Of a stretch of DNA of 64,000 nucleotides, positions 26,044 to 34,797 are shown one piece after another (position 1 is the first letter of the stretch; each line of letters opens with the position of its first letter). Source of the DNA: Streptomyces caeruleatus. GTDB lineage: Bacteria > Actinomycetota > Actinomycetes > Streptomycetales > Streptomycetaceae. Position numbers and translations under genes: made by a program. The notes under the pieces are model-generated. The model was given only the letters and a program-made list of their open reading frames with translations, was not told the origin of the DNA and did not search any database. The stretch covers positions 237,523-301,522 of the forward strand of contig NZ_KQ948932.1 of NCBI RefSeq assembly GCF_001514235.1, written 5' to 3'.

Positions 26044-26325
26044 TGCGGCGCCGTGGGGGTTGGTCGCGTGGTTCCCCGCGCCCCTAGGAGTGCGGCGCCG
26101 TGGGGGTTGGTCGCGTGGTTCCTCGCGGCCCTGGAGGTGCGGCGCCGTGGGGGCTGGGCGCGCAGTTCCTCGCGCCCCTGGGAGTGCGGCGCCGTGGGGG
26201 TTGGTCGCGTGGTTCCTCGCGCCCCTGGGAGTGCGGCGCCGTGGGGGTTGGTCGCGTGGTTCCTCGCGCCCCTGGGAGTGCGGCGCCGTGGGGGCCGGTC
26301 GCGTAGTTCCCCGCGTCCCTAGGGG
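26044..26325 (-). repeat. Six-unit 47-bp tandem array
   Basis: Units begin at 26,044, 26,091, 26,138, 26,185, 26,232 and 26,279 with an exact 47-bp period. Each starts TGCGGCGCCGTGGGGGTTGG, continues with TCGCGTGGTTCCTCGCGCC and ends CCTGGGAG with a few substitutions. The unit is the reverse of the dispersed element seen at 8,400-8,445. Every unit contains inverted-repeat sequence able to fold. The array fills the gap between the RNA-ligase-like gene and dprE2, which converge. It was not taken for a CRISPR array because there are no unique spacers. Confidence 0.95.
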
Positions 26326-26355
26326 GCTGCCGGACCGCGGCTTTGGTACGGCGCT

Positions 26356-27111
26356 CTAGATCGGCAGCCGTCGGAAGAGTCCCCGCGGCAGATGCCGCAG
26401 TGCCGACATCACCACACTGAGTGCGCCCGGGACCCACACCGTTTCCGAGCGGCGGCGCAGGCCCGTCTCGATGGCTGTCGCGACCGCTTCCGGGGTGGTT
26501 GCCAGGGGGGTCGCCTCCAGGCCGGCGGTCATCTTGGTGTGGACGAAGCCGGGGCGTACGAGCATGACGTGGACGCCGGTGCCGTGCAGGGCGTCGCCGA
26601 GGCCCTGGGTGAAGGTGTCGAGGCCGGCTTTGCTGGAGCCGTAGATGAAGTTGGCGCGGCGGGCGCGTTCGGCGGCGACCGAGGAGAGGACGACGAGGGA
26701 GCCGTGGCCCTGGGCCTGGAGGGCGCTCGCGCTGATCAGGGTCGCCGAGACGGCGCCCGTGTAGTTGGTCTGGGCGACCCGTACCGCGCTCATCGGCTCA
26801 CGCTCGTCGTGCGCCTGGTCGCCGAGGATGCCGAAGGCGAGCAGCACCATGTCGATGTCGCCCTCGGCGAAGACCTTGCCGAGCACCGTCTCGTGGGACT
26901 CGGGGTCGAGGGCGTCGAAGGCGACCGTGTGCACGTCGGCGCCGAGCGCGCGCAGGTCGGCGGCGGACTGCTCCAGGGCGGGCGACGGGCGGCCGGCGAG
27001 CCACACGGTGCGGGTGCGGCGCGCGATCATGCGGCGGGTGGTGGCCAGCGCGATCTCGGACGTACCGCCGAGGACGAGCAGGGACTGGGGGAGGCCGAAG
27101 GCGTCCTTCAC
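26356..27111 (-). CDS. dprE2: Decaprenylphosphoryl-2-keto-ribose reductase (DprE2-like)
   Basis: The product is 251 residues, a short-chain dehydrogenase: NAD(P) loop LVLGGTSEIALA (~12), NYTG at ~115, catalytic Ser in VVLSSVAAER and YGSSKAG with catalytic Tyr/Lys (~157-161). It would reduce the 2-keto intermediate to prenylphosphoryl-arabinose after DprE1. It lies 26 bp after dprE1 on the same strand. This pairing with DprE1 is what separates it from a generic SDR. Confidence 0.88.
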   Translation of the reverse strand: MKDAFGLPQSLLVLGGTSEIALATTRRMIARRTRTVWLAGRPSPALEQSAADLRALGADVHTVAFDALDPESHETVLGKVFAEGDIDMVLLAFGILGDQAHDEREPMSAVRVAQTNYTGAVSATLISASALQAQGHGSLVVLSSVAAERARRANFIYGSSKAGLDTFTQGLGDALHGTGVHVMLVRPGFVHTKMTAGLEATPLATTPEAVATAIETGLRRRSETVWVPGALSVVMSALRHLPRGLFRRLPI

Positions 27112-27137
27112 GACAGCTCCTAGAGATCTGATGGGTT

Positions 27138-28493
27138 CTACAGGGCGAGGCGGCGGGCCAGGTCCGACACGAAGACCCCGCGCGGGTCCAGTTCCGCGCG
27201 CAGCGAGCGGAAGGCGTCCAGGCGGGGGTACATCGCGGCGAGCAACTCGGGCCGCAGCCGGGAGTCCTTGGCGAGGTAGACGCGCCCGCCGGCCGTGGCC
27301 ACCTCCTCGTCCAGCGCGTCGAGGAGCGCGCCGAGCCCGGGCAGCGCGGCCGGGATGTCCAGGGCCAGCGTCCAGCCGGGGACGGGAAAGGAGAGCCAGC
27401 CGGGGTCGGCGTCCCCGAAGCGCTTGAGGACGGCCAGGAAGGACGGGCAGCGGTGCTCGGAGATGCGCCGCACCACCCGGTGCAGGCTCTCCTCCTGGCC
27501 GTGTCCGACGACGAACTGGTACTGCACGAAGCCGCCCCGGCCGTAGATCCGGTTCCAGTGCGGCACGCCGTCCAGGGGGTGGAAGAAGGTGGTGAGCTTC
27601 TGCAGTTCACCGGTACGCGCGCGTGGCGCCCTGCGGTACCAGAGCTCGTTGAAGCAGGCCACGGTACGGCGGTTCAGCAGCCCTTCCGGCAGGAAGGCGG
27701 GCGGGCCCGGCAGACGGGAGGGGCGGAAGGCGAGCGGGTCCCTACGCGCGCGTGTGCCTTCGCGCAGGGCGTCCAGGGGGGCGTGGTCGCCGCGGGTGAG
27801 CACCGCGCGTCCCGTCGCCGCGCCGCGCGCCAGCAGGTCGATCCAGGCCACCGAGTAGCGGTAGTGGTCGTCGGTGGCGGCCAGGCGGGCCATGAGGTCG
27901 TCGAGGTCCCGCGCGCGTTCGGTGTCGACCGACATCAGCGAGGTCTCCACCGGCTGGAGTTGGACCGTGGCGGTGAGGATCACGCCGGTCAGGCCCATGC
28001 CGCCGGTGGTCGCGTCGAACAGGGGCGTGCCGCGGCGGACCGTGCGGATCCCGCCGTCGGCGGTGAGGAGTTCCAGCGACAGGACATGGCGGGAGAAGGC
28101 GCCCGAGACATGGTGGTTCTTGCCGTGGATGTCGGCGCCGATCGCACCGCCGACCGTCACCTGGCGGGTGCCGGGCGTCACCGGCACGAACCAGCCGAGC
28201 GGAAGCAGCACCCGCATCAGCCGGTGCAGCGAGACGCCCGCGTCGCACGAGACGGTGCCGCCGTCGGCGTCGATCGCGTGGACACGGTCCAGACCGGTCA
28301 TGTCGAACACCGCGCCCCCGGCGTTCTGCGCCGCGTCCCCGTACGCCCGCCCCAGGCCCCTGGGGATGCCTCCGCGGGCCCCGCAGTCCCGGACGGCGGC
28401 CGCGGCCTCCTCGTACGTCCTGGGACGGATCAGACGGGCGACGGTGGGGGCGGTGCGGCCCCATCCCGTGACGGAGACGGTGTCGGCAGGCAT
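27138..28493 (-). CDS. dprE1: Decaprenylphosphoryl-beta-D-ribose 2-oxidase (DprE1-like)
   Basis: The product is 451 residues from ATG 28,493. It is a VAO-type FAD oxidase: RGLGRAYGDAAQNAGG and VTVGGAIGADIHGKNHH in the FAD domain, and YLAKDSRL, equivalent to the active-site Lys segment of the mycobacterial enzyme, near the C-terminus. In the motif matching GWNICVDFP of M. tuberculosis (Cys387, target of benzothiazinones) this protein reads GWTLALDIP, so the Cys is Ala. It oxidises prenylphosphoryl-ribose to the 2-keto form. It is divergent from the PAP2/UbiA genes. Confidence 0.9.
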   Translation of the reverse strand: MPADTVSVTGWGRTAPTVARLIRPRTYEEAAAAVRDCGARGGIPRGLGRAYGDAAQNAGGAVFDMTGLDRVHAIDADGGTVSCDAGVSLHRLMRVLLPLGWFVPVTPGTRQVTVGGAIGADIHGKNHHVSGAFSRHVLSLELLTADGGIRTVRRGTPLFDATTGGMGLTGVILTATVQLQPVETSLMSVDTERARDLDDLMARLAATDDHYRYSVAWIDLLARGAATGRAVLTRGDHAPLDALREGTRARRDPLAFRPSRLPGPPAFLPEGLLNRRTVACFNELWYRRAPRARTGELQKLTTFFHPLDGVPHWNRIYGRGGFVQYQFVVGHGQEESLHRVVRRISEHRCPSFLAVLKRFGDADPGWLSFPVPGWTLALDIPAALPGLGALLDALDEEVATAGGRVYLAKDSRLRPELLAAMYPRLDAFRSLRAELDPRGVFVSDLARRLAL

Positions 28494-28626
28494 GTCGGCG
28501 ACCGTAGCGCCCGTTTGTGAGCGATCAGTTGTGAAACATCCCTGCTCTCCCCGAAATGGGTGATTAATGGGATGTCGCTCAATATTGCCGTAATTCTGGC
28601 TGTGTCGACGTGAACAGTGAGTCCAC

Positions 28627-29163
28627 ATGGACCACCTCGACGACATCGATCACCGAAGCCTCCGGGGTGCGGACCGCCGAATCCTCTCCGCGTTCCATGC
28701 CCGTGGCGCGGACCCACGCGTCGCCGTCCTCGCGCGTGCCCTCTCCCGGGCGGGCGAGCACGGCACGCTGTGGCTGGCGGCGGGGCTCACCGGGGCCGCC
28801 GTCGACGCCGGCCGACGCGGCGCCTGGTTGCGCGGGACGGCGCTCACCGCCGGTGCGCACCTCGTCAGCATGGGGGTGAAACGGGTGGTGCGCCGCCCGC
28901 GCCCGGCGCACGTCCAGCCCTTGGTCCCCACCCTCGGCCGGCACTCCTTCCCCAGCTCCCACGCGGCCTCCGCGACCGCGGCGGCCGTCGCCTTCGGCGC
29001 GCTCGGCGCCCACGCGATCCCCCCGCTCGCGGCCGCGATGTGCGTCTCGCGCCTGGTCGTCGGCGTGCACTACCCCTCCGACGTGGCGGCGGGCGCGGCG
29101 CTCGGGGCGCTCACCGCGCGGATCGGGGCGCGCTGGATGAGGAAGGGGGGCGCCCATGGCTGA
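28627..29163 (+). CDS. PAP2-family phosphatase (prenylphosphoryl-phosphoribose phosphatase-like)
   Basis: The product is 178 residues with the three phosphatase motifs of the PAP2 family: KRVVRRPRP (~82), PSSHA (~109) and SRLVVGVHYPSDV (~140). There are three to four weak membrane helices. Next to a UbiA phosphoribosyltransferase and DprE1/E2, it fits the step that removes the 5-phosphate from prenylphosphoryl-5-phosphoribose (Rv3807c role). Its stop overlaps the UbiA start by 8 bp. Confidence 0.88.
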   Translation: MDHLDDIDHRSLRGADRRILSAFHARGADPRVAVLARALSRAGEHGTLWLAAGLTGAAVDAGRRGAWLRGTALTAGAHLVSMGVKRVVRRPRPAHVQPLVPTLGRHSFPSSHAASATAAAVAFGALGAHAIPPLAAAMCVSRLVVGVHYPSDVAAGAALGALTARIGARWMRKGGAHG

Positions 29164-30148
29164 GACCGCGCCCCTGGCGAGTGCCGCGCGGATCAGGGAA
29201 GTGGCGCTGCACGCACAGCGCACGCCCCCGCGACGGCCCGTACCGCCACCTGTCAAAGGCGGCCCCGGCGCGCTGCTGAAAGGTCTCATCAGGACCGCGC
29301 GTCCCAAGCAGTGGGTCAAGAACATCCTGGTCATCGCGGCCCCGGCCGCCGCGGGCCGGCTCTTCTCGGTCCACGCCCTGGCCCAACTCGCCCTCGTCTT
29401 CGCCCTCTTCACCGCCTGCGCCGCAGCCGTCTACCTGATCAACGACGCCCGTGACGCCGAAGCGGACCGCGCGCACCCCGTCAAACGCCGCCGCCCGGTC
29501 GCCGCCGGACAGGTCCCCGTACCGGTCGCGTACGCCGTCGGAGGCGCCCTCGCCGTCCTCGGGCCCGCCGCCGCGGCCCGGCTGACCTCACCCGCCGTCG
29601 CGGCCCTGCTCATGGCGTACGTCGGCATGCAACTCGCGTACTGCGTCAGCCTCAAGCACGTCCTCGTCGTCGATCTCGCCGTCGTCACGACCGGGTTCCT
29701 GATGCGGGCGATGGTCGGCGGGCTCGCGCTCGGCATCCCGCTGTCGCGCTGGTTCCTGATCACCACCGGGTTCGGGGCGCTGTTCATGGTGTCGGCCAAG
29801 CGCTACTCCGAGGCCGTGCAGATGGCCGGGAAAGCGGGCGCCACGCGCGCGTTGCTCACCGAGTACACCACCGGCTACCTGCGCTTCGTCTGGCAGCTGG
29901 CGGCCGGCGTCGCCGTCCTCGGGTACTGCCTGTGGGCCCTGGAGGAGGGCGGCGACCCGCACACTGGCGTGCTGCCCTGGCGCCAGCTGTCCATGGTCGC
30001 CTTCACCCTCGCGATCCTGCGGTACGCCGTCTTCGCCGACCGCGGCACCGCCGGTGAACCCGAGGACGTCGTCCTGCACGACCGCGCCCTCGCCGTCATC
30101 GGCCTGGTGTGGCTGGCCATGTACGGGCTGGCGGTGGCCAATTGGTAG
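29156..30148 (+). CDS. Decaprenyl-phosphate phosphoribosyltransferase (UbiA family)
   Basis: The product is 330 residues. A ~40-residue basic/Pro N-terminus is followed by eight to nine transmembrane helices. Signature ARPKQWVKNILV is near 43, and the Mg/diphosphate motif NDARDAEAD (NDxxDxxxD) near 95. The second Asp-rich loop is replaced by YSEAVQMAGKAG, as in the Rv3806c group. It transfers 5-phosphoribose from PRPP to a polyprenyl phosphate at the inner membrane face, the first step of prenyl-phospho-arabinose formation. Confidence 0.92.
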   Translation: MAETAPLASAARIREVALHAQRTPPRRPVPPPVKGGPGALLKGLIRTARPKQWVKNILVIAAPAAAGRLFSVHALAQLALVFALFTACAAAVYLINDARDAEADRAHPVKRRRPVAAGQVPVPVAYAVGGALAVLGPAAAARLTSPAVAALLMAYVGMQLAYCVSLKHVLVVDLAVVTTGFLMRAMVGGLALGIPLSRWFLITTGFGALFMVSAKRYSEAVQMAGKAGATRALLTEYTTGYLRFVWQLAAGVAVLGYCLWALEEGGDPHTGVLPWRQLSMVAFTLAILRYAVFADRGTAGEPEDVVLHDRALAVIGLVWLAMYGLAVANW

Positions 30149-30618
30149 CCACGCGCGCGTGGCGCGGCCCACGGGAAGCCGTCGGCACACGCGCGTGGGG
30201 CGACCGACGTGAGCTCCTCGGCTTCGCCGCGGTCGGCCTCCTCGCCTACGCCGTCGACCTCGCCCTGTTCACCTGGCTCCGCGGCCCGGCCGCCCTCGCC
30301 CCCCTCACGGCCAAGGCCCTCTCCTTCGTCGCCGGCTGCACGGTCGCCTACGCCGGGAACGCCCTCGGCCCCTACCGCCACACCCGGCCCAGGGGCCTGC
30401 GCCCCTACGCCGTCTTCTGCGCGGTCAACGTCGCCGGAGCCGCCGTACAACTGCTCTGCCTCACCGTGAGCCACTACGGCCTCGGCCTCACGTCCCAGCG
30501 GGCGGACACCGTCTCCGGCGCCGGAATCGGCATGGCGCTGGCTACCGTGCTGCGGTTTTGGGGCACTCGGACATTGGTCTTCCGCGCGGAGGGCAGAGTC
30601 GGATCATGGACTGGCTGA
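30142..30618 (+). CDS. GtrA-family membrane protein
   Basis: The product is 158 residues if TTG 30,142 is used (overlapping the UbiA stop, GGTGG upstream). GTG 30,109 would give 169 residues but lacks an RBS. It has four transmembrane helices in the GtrA pattern (LGFAAVGLLAYAVDLALF, NALGPYR, VLRFWGTRTLVF). In mycobacteria a GtrA protein (Rv3789) sits in the same pathway cluster and has been linked to arabinan assembly. Here it probably flips or anchors the lipid-linked sugar (inference). Confidence 0.82.
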   Translation: MVATRAWRGPREAVGTRAWGDRRELLGFAAVGLLAYAVDLALFTWLRGPAALAPLTAKALSFVAGCTVAYAGNALGPYRHTRPRGLRPYAVFCAVNVAGAAVQLLCLTVSHYGLGLTSQRADTVSGAGIGMALATVLRFWGTRTLVFRAEGRVGSWTG

Positions 30619-31598
30619 AGAAACTCCCCGTCGTCGGGTCCACGGTGACCCGGCTGATGACCACGCACGCGTGGCGGTCGTACGAGCGCATGGACCGGGT
30701 GAAGTGGACACGGCTGGCCGCCGCGATGACGTTCACCAGCTTCGTCGCGCTGTTCCCGCTGCTCACCGTGGCCGCGGCAATCGCAGCGGCGACCCTCGGC
30801 AAGGACCAGCAGAACAAGCTGGAGGACAAGCTCACCGACCAGGTGCCCGGCATCTCCGATCAACTCGACATCGGCGCGCTGGTGGAGAACGCCGGCACCG
30901 TCGGCCTCATCGCCGGTGCCCTCCTGCTGTTCACCGGCATCGGCTGGGTCGGCTCCATGCGCGAGTGCCTGCGCGCGGTGTGGGAGCTGGACGACGAGGA
31001 GGAGAACCCCGTCCTGCGCAAGGCCAAGGACGCGGGCGTCCTGGTCGGTTTCGGCGGCGCCGTACTCGTCACGCTCGCCGCCTCCACCGTCGCCTCCGCC
31101 ATGGTCGGCTGGATCACCCGGCAGATGGGCATCGACGAGGACGGCTGGGGCGGGATCCTGCTGCGGATCGCCGCCTTCCTGATCGCCGTACTCGCCGACT
31201 TCCTGCTCCTGCTGTACGTCCTGACCCTGCTGCCCGGGGTCGAACCGCCGCGCCGCCGGCTGATGGTGGCCGCACTGATCGGCGCGGTCGGGTTCGAACT
31301 GCTGAAGCTGCTGCTCAGCGGCTATATGCAGGGCGTCGCCACAAAGAGCATGTACGGCGCGTTCGGCGTCCCGGTCGCCCTGCTGCTGTGGATCAACTTC
31401 ACCTCGAAGCTGGTCGTGTTCTGCGCCGCCTGGACGGCGACGCAGGGCAAGGAGACCGAACTCGCCGACGCCCCCGAGGAGTCCGGGGAGTCCGGGGACG
31501 CGCCCGACGCCCCGGAGGCCGAAGGCCGGCCCGAGGAACCCGGGCTCAGGAACGGCCCCGACGGCGCACCAGGTCGGGCAGCGGCCACCGGCGGTTGA
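30606..31598 (+). CDS. YihY/BrkB-family inner membrane protein
   Basis: The product is 330 residues from ATG 30,606, which overlaps the GtrA stop by 13 bp. It has six transmembrane helices with the family pattern (AMTFTSFVALFPLLTVAAA, GWVGSMRECLRAVWE, ALLLWINFTSKLVVFCAAW). The C-terminal ~40 residues are acidic and Pro-rich. Function of the family is unsettled. Its last 53 bp overlap the convergent carboxypeptidase gene. Confidence 0.88.
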   Translation: MDWLKKLPVVGSTVTRLMTTHAWRSYERMDRVKWTRLAAAMTFTSFVALFPLLTVAAAIAAATLGKDQQNKLEDKLTDQVPGISDQLDIGALVENAGTVGLIAGALLLFTGIGWVGSMRECLRAVWELDDEEENPVLRKAKDAGVLVGFGGAVLVTLAASTVASAMVGWITRQMGIDEDGWGGILLRIAAFLIAVLADFLLLLYVLTLLPGVEPPRRRLMVAALIGAVGFELLKLLLSGYMQGVATKSMYGAFGVPVALLLWINFTSKLVVFCAAWTATQGKETELADAPEESGESGDAPDAPEAEGRPEEPGLRNGPDGAPGRAAATGG

Positions 31599-32859
31599 TC
31601 AGGAACGCGCCGCCCGCGAGCAGCACCAGCAGCCCGCCGGCGATCCCGATCGCGATGCCCATGCCGCTCGAACCGCCGGCGGCCGACGCACCCACCGCCG
31701 ACTTCGAGGACTTCTCGGCCTCCCCGGCGCCACCGGCCTCCCCGGCGTCGTTCGCACCCGGCTGGGCGCTCGCCTGCGCGGTGCCCCTCGGGGCGACCAG
31801 CTCACCCACCGGCTGCACCTTGCCGGCCGCCTGGAAGCCCCAGTCGAAGAGCCGCGCGGTCTCCTTGTAGACCTCGTTGTGCTCGCTCTTCTCCGGGTTC
31901 ATGACCGTGACGAGCAGCACCTTGCCGTTCCGCTCGGCGACACCCGTGAAGGTGGCGCCGGCGTTGGTGGTGTTGCCGTTCTTGACGCCCGCGATGCCCT
32001 GGTAGACGGGCACGTCGCTGTCGCCGGACAGCAGCCGGTTGGTGTTCTGGATCTCGAAGGACTCGCGGACCGACTTGCCCTTCTTGTTCTTCGTCGTGGC
32101 GCCCGGGAACTTGGCGGTGACCGTCGAGCAGTACTCGCGGAAGTCCTTCTTCTGCAGCCCGGAACGCGCGATCAACGTCAGGTCGTACGCCGACGACACC
32201 TGGCGGGGAGCGTCGTAGCCGTCGGGCGACACCACGTTCGTGTCGAGGGCCTGGAGCTCCTCGGCGTGCTCGTTCATCTCCTTGACCGTGTTGTCGATGC
32301 CGTGGTTCATCTTCGACAGCACGTGCACGGCGTCGTTGCCGGAGCGCAGGAACACCCCGAGCCACAGGTCGTGGACGGAGTAGGTCTCGCCCTCCTTTAT
32401 CCCGACGAGGCTGGAGCCGGACCCGATGTCCGCCAGGTCGGAGGGGACGACCTCGTGCTTCATGGTCTTGGGGAACCTCGGCAGCACCGTGTCGGCGAAC
32501 AGCATCTTCATGGTGCTCGCGGGCGGCAGCCGCCAGTGCGCGTTGTGCGCGGCGAGCACATCGCCGGACTCGGCGTCGGCGACGACCCAGGAGCGGGCGG
32601 TCAGGTCCTTGGGCAGCACGGGGACACCGGCCGCGAGGTTCACCTGGGTGCCGGCCTGTCCCAGCCGCTCGCCGCCCACGGTCGACATGTTCGCCGGGGG
32701 CGTGGCCGACGGGCTCGTACTCGGTGACGGCTTGGGGGCCGCGTAGGAGACGGGCGCGGTCAGCGCGAGGGAGGACACGACGGCGGAAGTGACCAGCAGG
32801 GCGCGCCTGGCGGTCTTCTTGGGTGCGGGCACGACGGAGAACGTACATGCCCCACCCAT
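31546..32859 (-). CDS. D-alanyl-D-alanine carboxypeptidase (membrane-anchored)
   Basis: The product is 437 residues from ATG 32,859; GTG 32,832, just before PAPKKTARR, is also possible. It has a signal peptide (RRALLVTSAVVSSLAL...SYA) and a Pro/Ser linker. The penicillin-binding fold follows, with SxxK in PASTMK (~158), SGN in RSGNDAV (~217) and a KTG-position motif reading VKNGNTTNAG. A Glu/Ser/Ala stalk leads to a C-terminal transmembrane helix (GIAIGIAGGLLVLLAGGAF) and a basic tail. It trims stem pentapeptides outside the membrane. Confidence 0.9.
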   Translation of the reverse strand: MGGACTFSVVPAPKKTARRALLVTSAVVSSLALTAPVSYAAPKPSPSTSPSATPPANMSTVGGERLGQAGTQVNLAAGVPVLPKDLTARSWVVADAESGDVLAAHNAHWRLPPASTMKMLFADTVLPRFPKTMKHEVVPSDLADIGSGSSLVGIKEGETYSVHDLWLGVFLRSGNDAVHVLSKMNHGIDNTVKEMNEHAEELQALDTNVVSPDGYDAPRQVSSAYDLTLIARSGLQKKDFREYCSTVTAKFPGATTKNKKGKSVRESFEIQNTNRLLSGDSDVPVYQGIAGVKNGNTTNAGATFTGVAERNGKVLLVTVMNPEKSEHNEVYKETARLFDWGFQAAGKVQPVGELVAPRGTAQASAQPGANDAGEAGGAGEAEKSSKSAVGASAAGGSSGMGIAIGIAGGLLVLLAGGAFLINRRWPLPDLVRRRGRS

Positions 32860-32923
32860 GGAAGTCCCGCTTCTGCCCCCACCCCGCTCGGAGGGCCGGA
32901 CCCGGGACGGTGACACCGAGCGC

Positions 32924-32998
32924 ATGAAGCTCAGCCGCCCCGTCTCCCGGTTCCTGCTCGCCTTCGGGGTGTGGAGCTGGGTCATCTGGGTCACCTTC
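32924..32998 (+). pseudogene. 5' fragment of the resident SCO4848-family membrane protein gene
   Basis: ATG 32,924 begins MKLSRPVSRFLLAFGVW and continues SWVIWVTF, matching the first 25 residues of the intact copy at 36,677-36,919 (MKLTRPVSWFLAAFGIW). Homology stops after the TTC codon at 32,998. The frame then runs HEELTTRS and stops at 33,025. This is where phiBT1-type serine integrases cut SCO4848 (established for S. coelicolor). The matching 3' part is at 41,228-41,305. Confidence 0.8.
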
Positions 32999-33104
32999 CA
33001 TGAGGAACTAACGACTAGGAGTTGATCACTACAAAACAGCAGGTGAGGCGCTATGGCAGGCATCGCCACGCTCCCCGGTAACGAGCACTTGGACAGGTTG
33101 GCGG

Positions 33105-34704
33105 GTGGTGCACAGGTTCAAAGACGTCGGAAGGTCCGGTTGGGATCCAAAGGCCGTGCGTCCCGGCTTCGAAGAGCTCATGAAGGCAGTCCGCGCCGGT
33201 GAGGTCGACGTGGTGGTCGTCAACGAGCTGTCGCGTCTGACGCGCAAGGGCGCGCACGATGCCCTGGAGATCGACAAGGAGTTCAAGAAGTACGGCGTGC
33301 GGTTCGTGTCCGTGCTTGAACCCTTTCTGGACACGTCCAACCCGATCGGCGTCGCGATCTTCGCGTTGATCGCCGCTCTCGCCAAGCAGGACAGCGATAT
33401 CAAGGCGGAGCGACTGCGGGGCGCGAAGGAAGAAATCAAGGCTGTCGGTGGTCGGCATTCCAGCTCGGCCCCGTACGGAATGCGGGCTGTCCGTGAGCGA
33501 ATTGGAAATCTCGTTGTGTCGGTGCTTGAGCCGGACGAGGAAAACCCGGATCACGTTGCAACCGTAGAGCGCATGATTGAGATGAGCTGGGAAGGGATTT
33601 CGGACAACAAGGTTGCAGCCACGCTTGAGGGGGAGGGGGTTCCGGGTTCCCGCCCCCGGGACTGCGGAACCTCACGCCACTGAGAAGCGTCTCGCGTCCA
33701 TCAAGAAGCGTCGCGTATCCGGTGAGCAAAGCCCGATTCAGTGGCGTGCTCAGACCGTTCGATGGATTCTCAACCATCCGGCGATCGGGGGATTCGCCAG
33801 CGAGCGAGTCAAGCGAGGGAAGGCGTACGTCAACGTCATTGCGCACGATGAGGTCGGCTCGCCGCTGACTCCTCATAGGGGCGTCACTGAGGGGGCCAAG
33901 TGGCTTGAGTTGCAGGACCGTCGGAACAAGCGCAACAAGACGAACAGGCAGCCGGGCGGCACGGCTGAAGCTCGCCTCTTGAGCGGGTGGCGTTTCATGC
34001 GTTGCGACATCTGCGCTGGATCCATGGGGCAGACGAAGAACAACGGTGGGCAGGACTATTACAGTTGCGCCAACCCCAAGGGGCATGGCGGGCTTACGGT
34101 GAAGCGTGAGTGCGCCGACGATTACGTTGTGCGGCGGGTGTGGGCCCGACTCGTGAATGCCGATATGAACAACGAGGAAGACCAGGAATGGGTGGCTGCC
34201 GCCGCTCTCCGGTTCGCGCAGCAAACCGACTCGGCGGGGGTAGAAGAAGAACGGCGCGAGACTGCCGCTCACCTTGAGCACGTGAAGCAGTCCATCGCGG
34301 AGCTTCAGGCGGATCGTAAGGCCGGGTTGTACCGGGGTCGTGATGAGCTGGCCACCTGGCGCGCGACAATGCGGCAGTACAGGGCGTACGAGAATCAATG
34401 CGTAGCCCGTCTTGCGGAGTTGGATGAGAAGACTGCCAGCGCGGTTCATATTCCAGCCGAGTGGTTCATGCCGGGGGAGGATCCGTTGGGGCAGGAATCG
34501 CTGTGGGCATCGTGGGATGTGTATGAGCGACGCGCTTTCCTTGAGTTGTTCCTCACTGGTGTATCGGTTGGTCCGGGGCGAGATCCGGAAAGCCGGAAGT
34601 ACATTGCGATCGAGGATCGCGTGATGTTGGACTGGCGGCCACTTCCGAGCAAACAGGACAGCGAGGAGGAGGACGAGCAGGAGGAAGCACTCCTGACGCT
34701 GTAG
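33105..34704 (+). pseudogene. Large serine recombinase (integrase), N-terminally truncated and frameshifted
   Basis: Resolvase-domain sequence is present from VVHRFKDVGRSGWDP through NELSRLTRKGAHDALEIDKE and IALIAALAKQDSDIKAERL-type sequence. The N-terminal strand with the catalytic Ser and Arg (Y.R.S pattern) is absent. The frame changes in the G-rich stretch at about 33,628-33,642. The second frame then supplies the recombinase domain (TVRWILNHPAIGGFASERV), the Cys4 zinc ribbon (CDICAGSMG ... YYSC ... REC) and a coiled coil. Base use is less GC-rich than in neighbours, a sign of transfer. Confidence 0.85.
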
Positions 34705-34741
34705 CGCGCATGCGGCCCGTGCCGCTGTGGCTGCAAGCGGA

Positions 34742-34779
34742 AGCCCCCTTGCCCCGACCTGAACCGGGGCAAGGGGGCT
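34742..34779. terminator. Strong bidirectional hairpin terminator
   Basis: AGCCCCCTTGCCCCG and CGGGGCAAGGGGGCT form a perfect 15-bp stem with an 8-nt loop (acctgaac), with a short T stretch after it. It lies between the convergent integrase remnant and the DUF397 gene and can end transcription from both sides. Confidence 0.9.
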
Positions 34780-34797
34780 TTGCTGCGCCTTGCGGAT

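Noticed and set aside
26044..26325. CRISPR array
   Set aside because: The repeat period is exact at 47 bp without unique spacers; there are no cas genes in the window.
32880..33100. tRNA attachment site for the integrated element
   Set aside because: No tRNA fold or T-loop sequence was found near either end; the broken gene is a small membrane protein, the known type of target for a serine integrase.
33436..34449. A 337-codon frame antisense to the integrase
   Set aside because: The integrase zinc ribbon and recombinase motifs are on the plus strand; the antisense frame has no domain.
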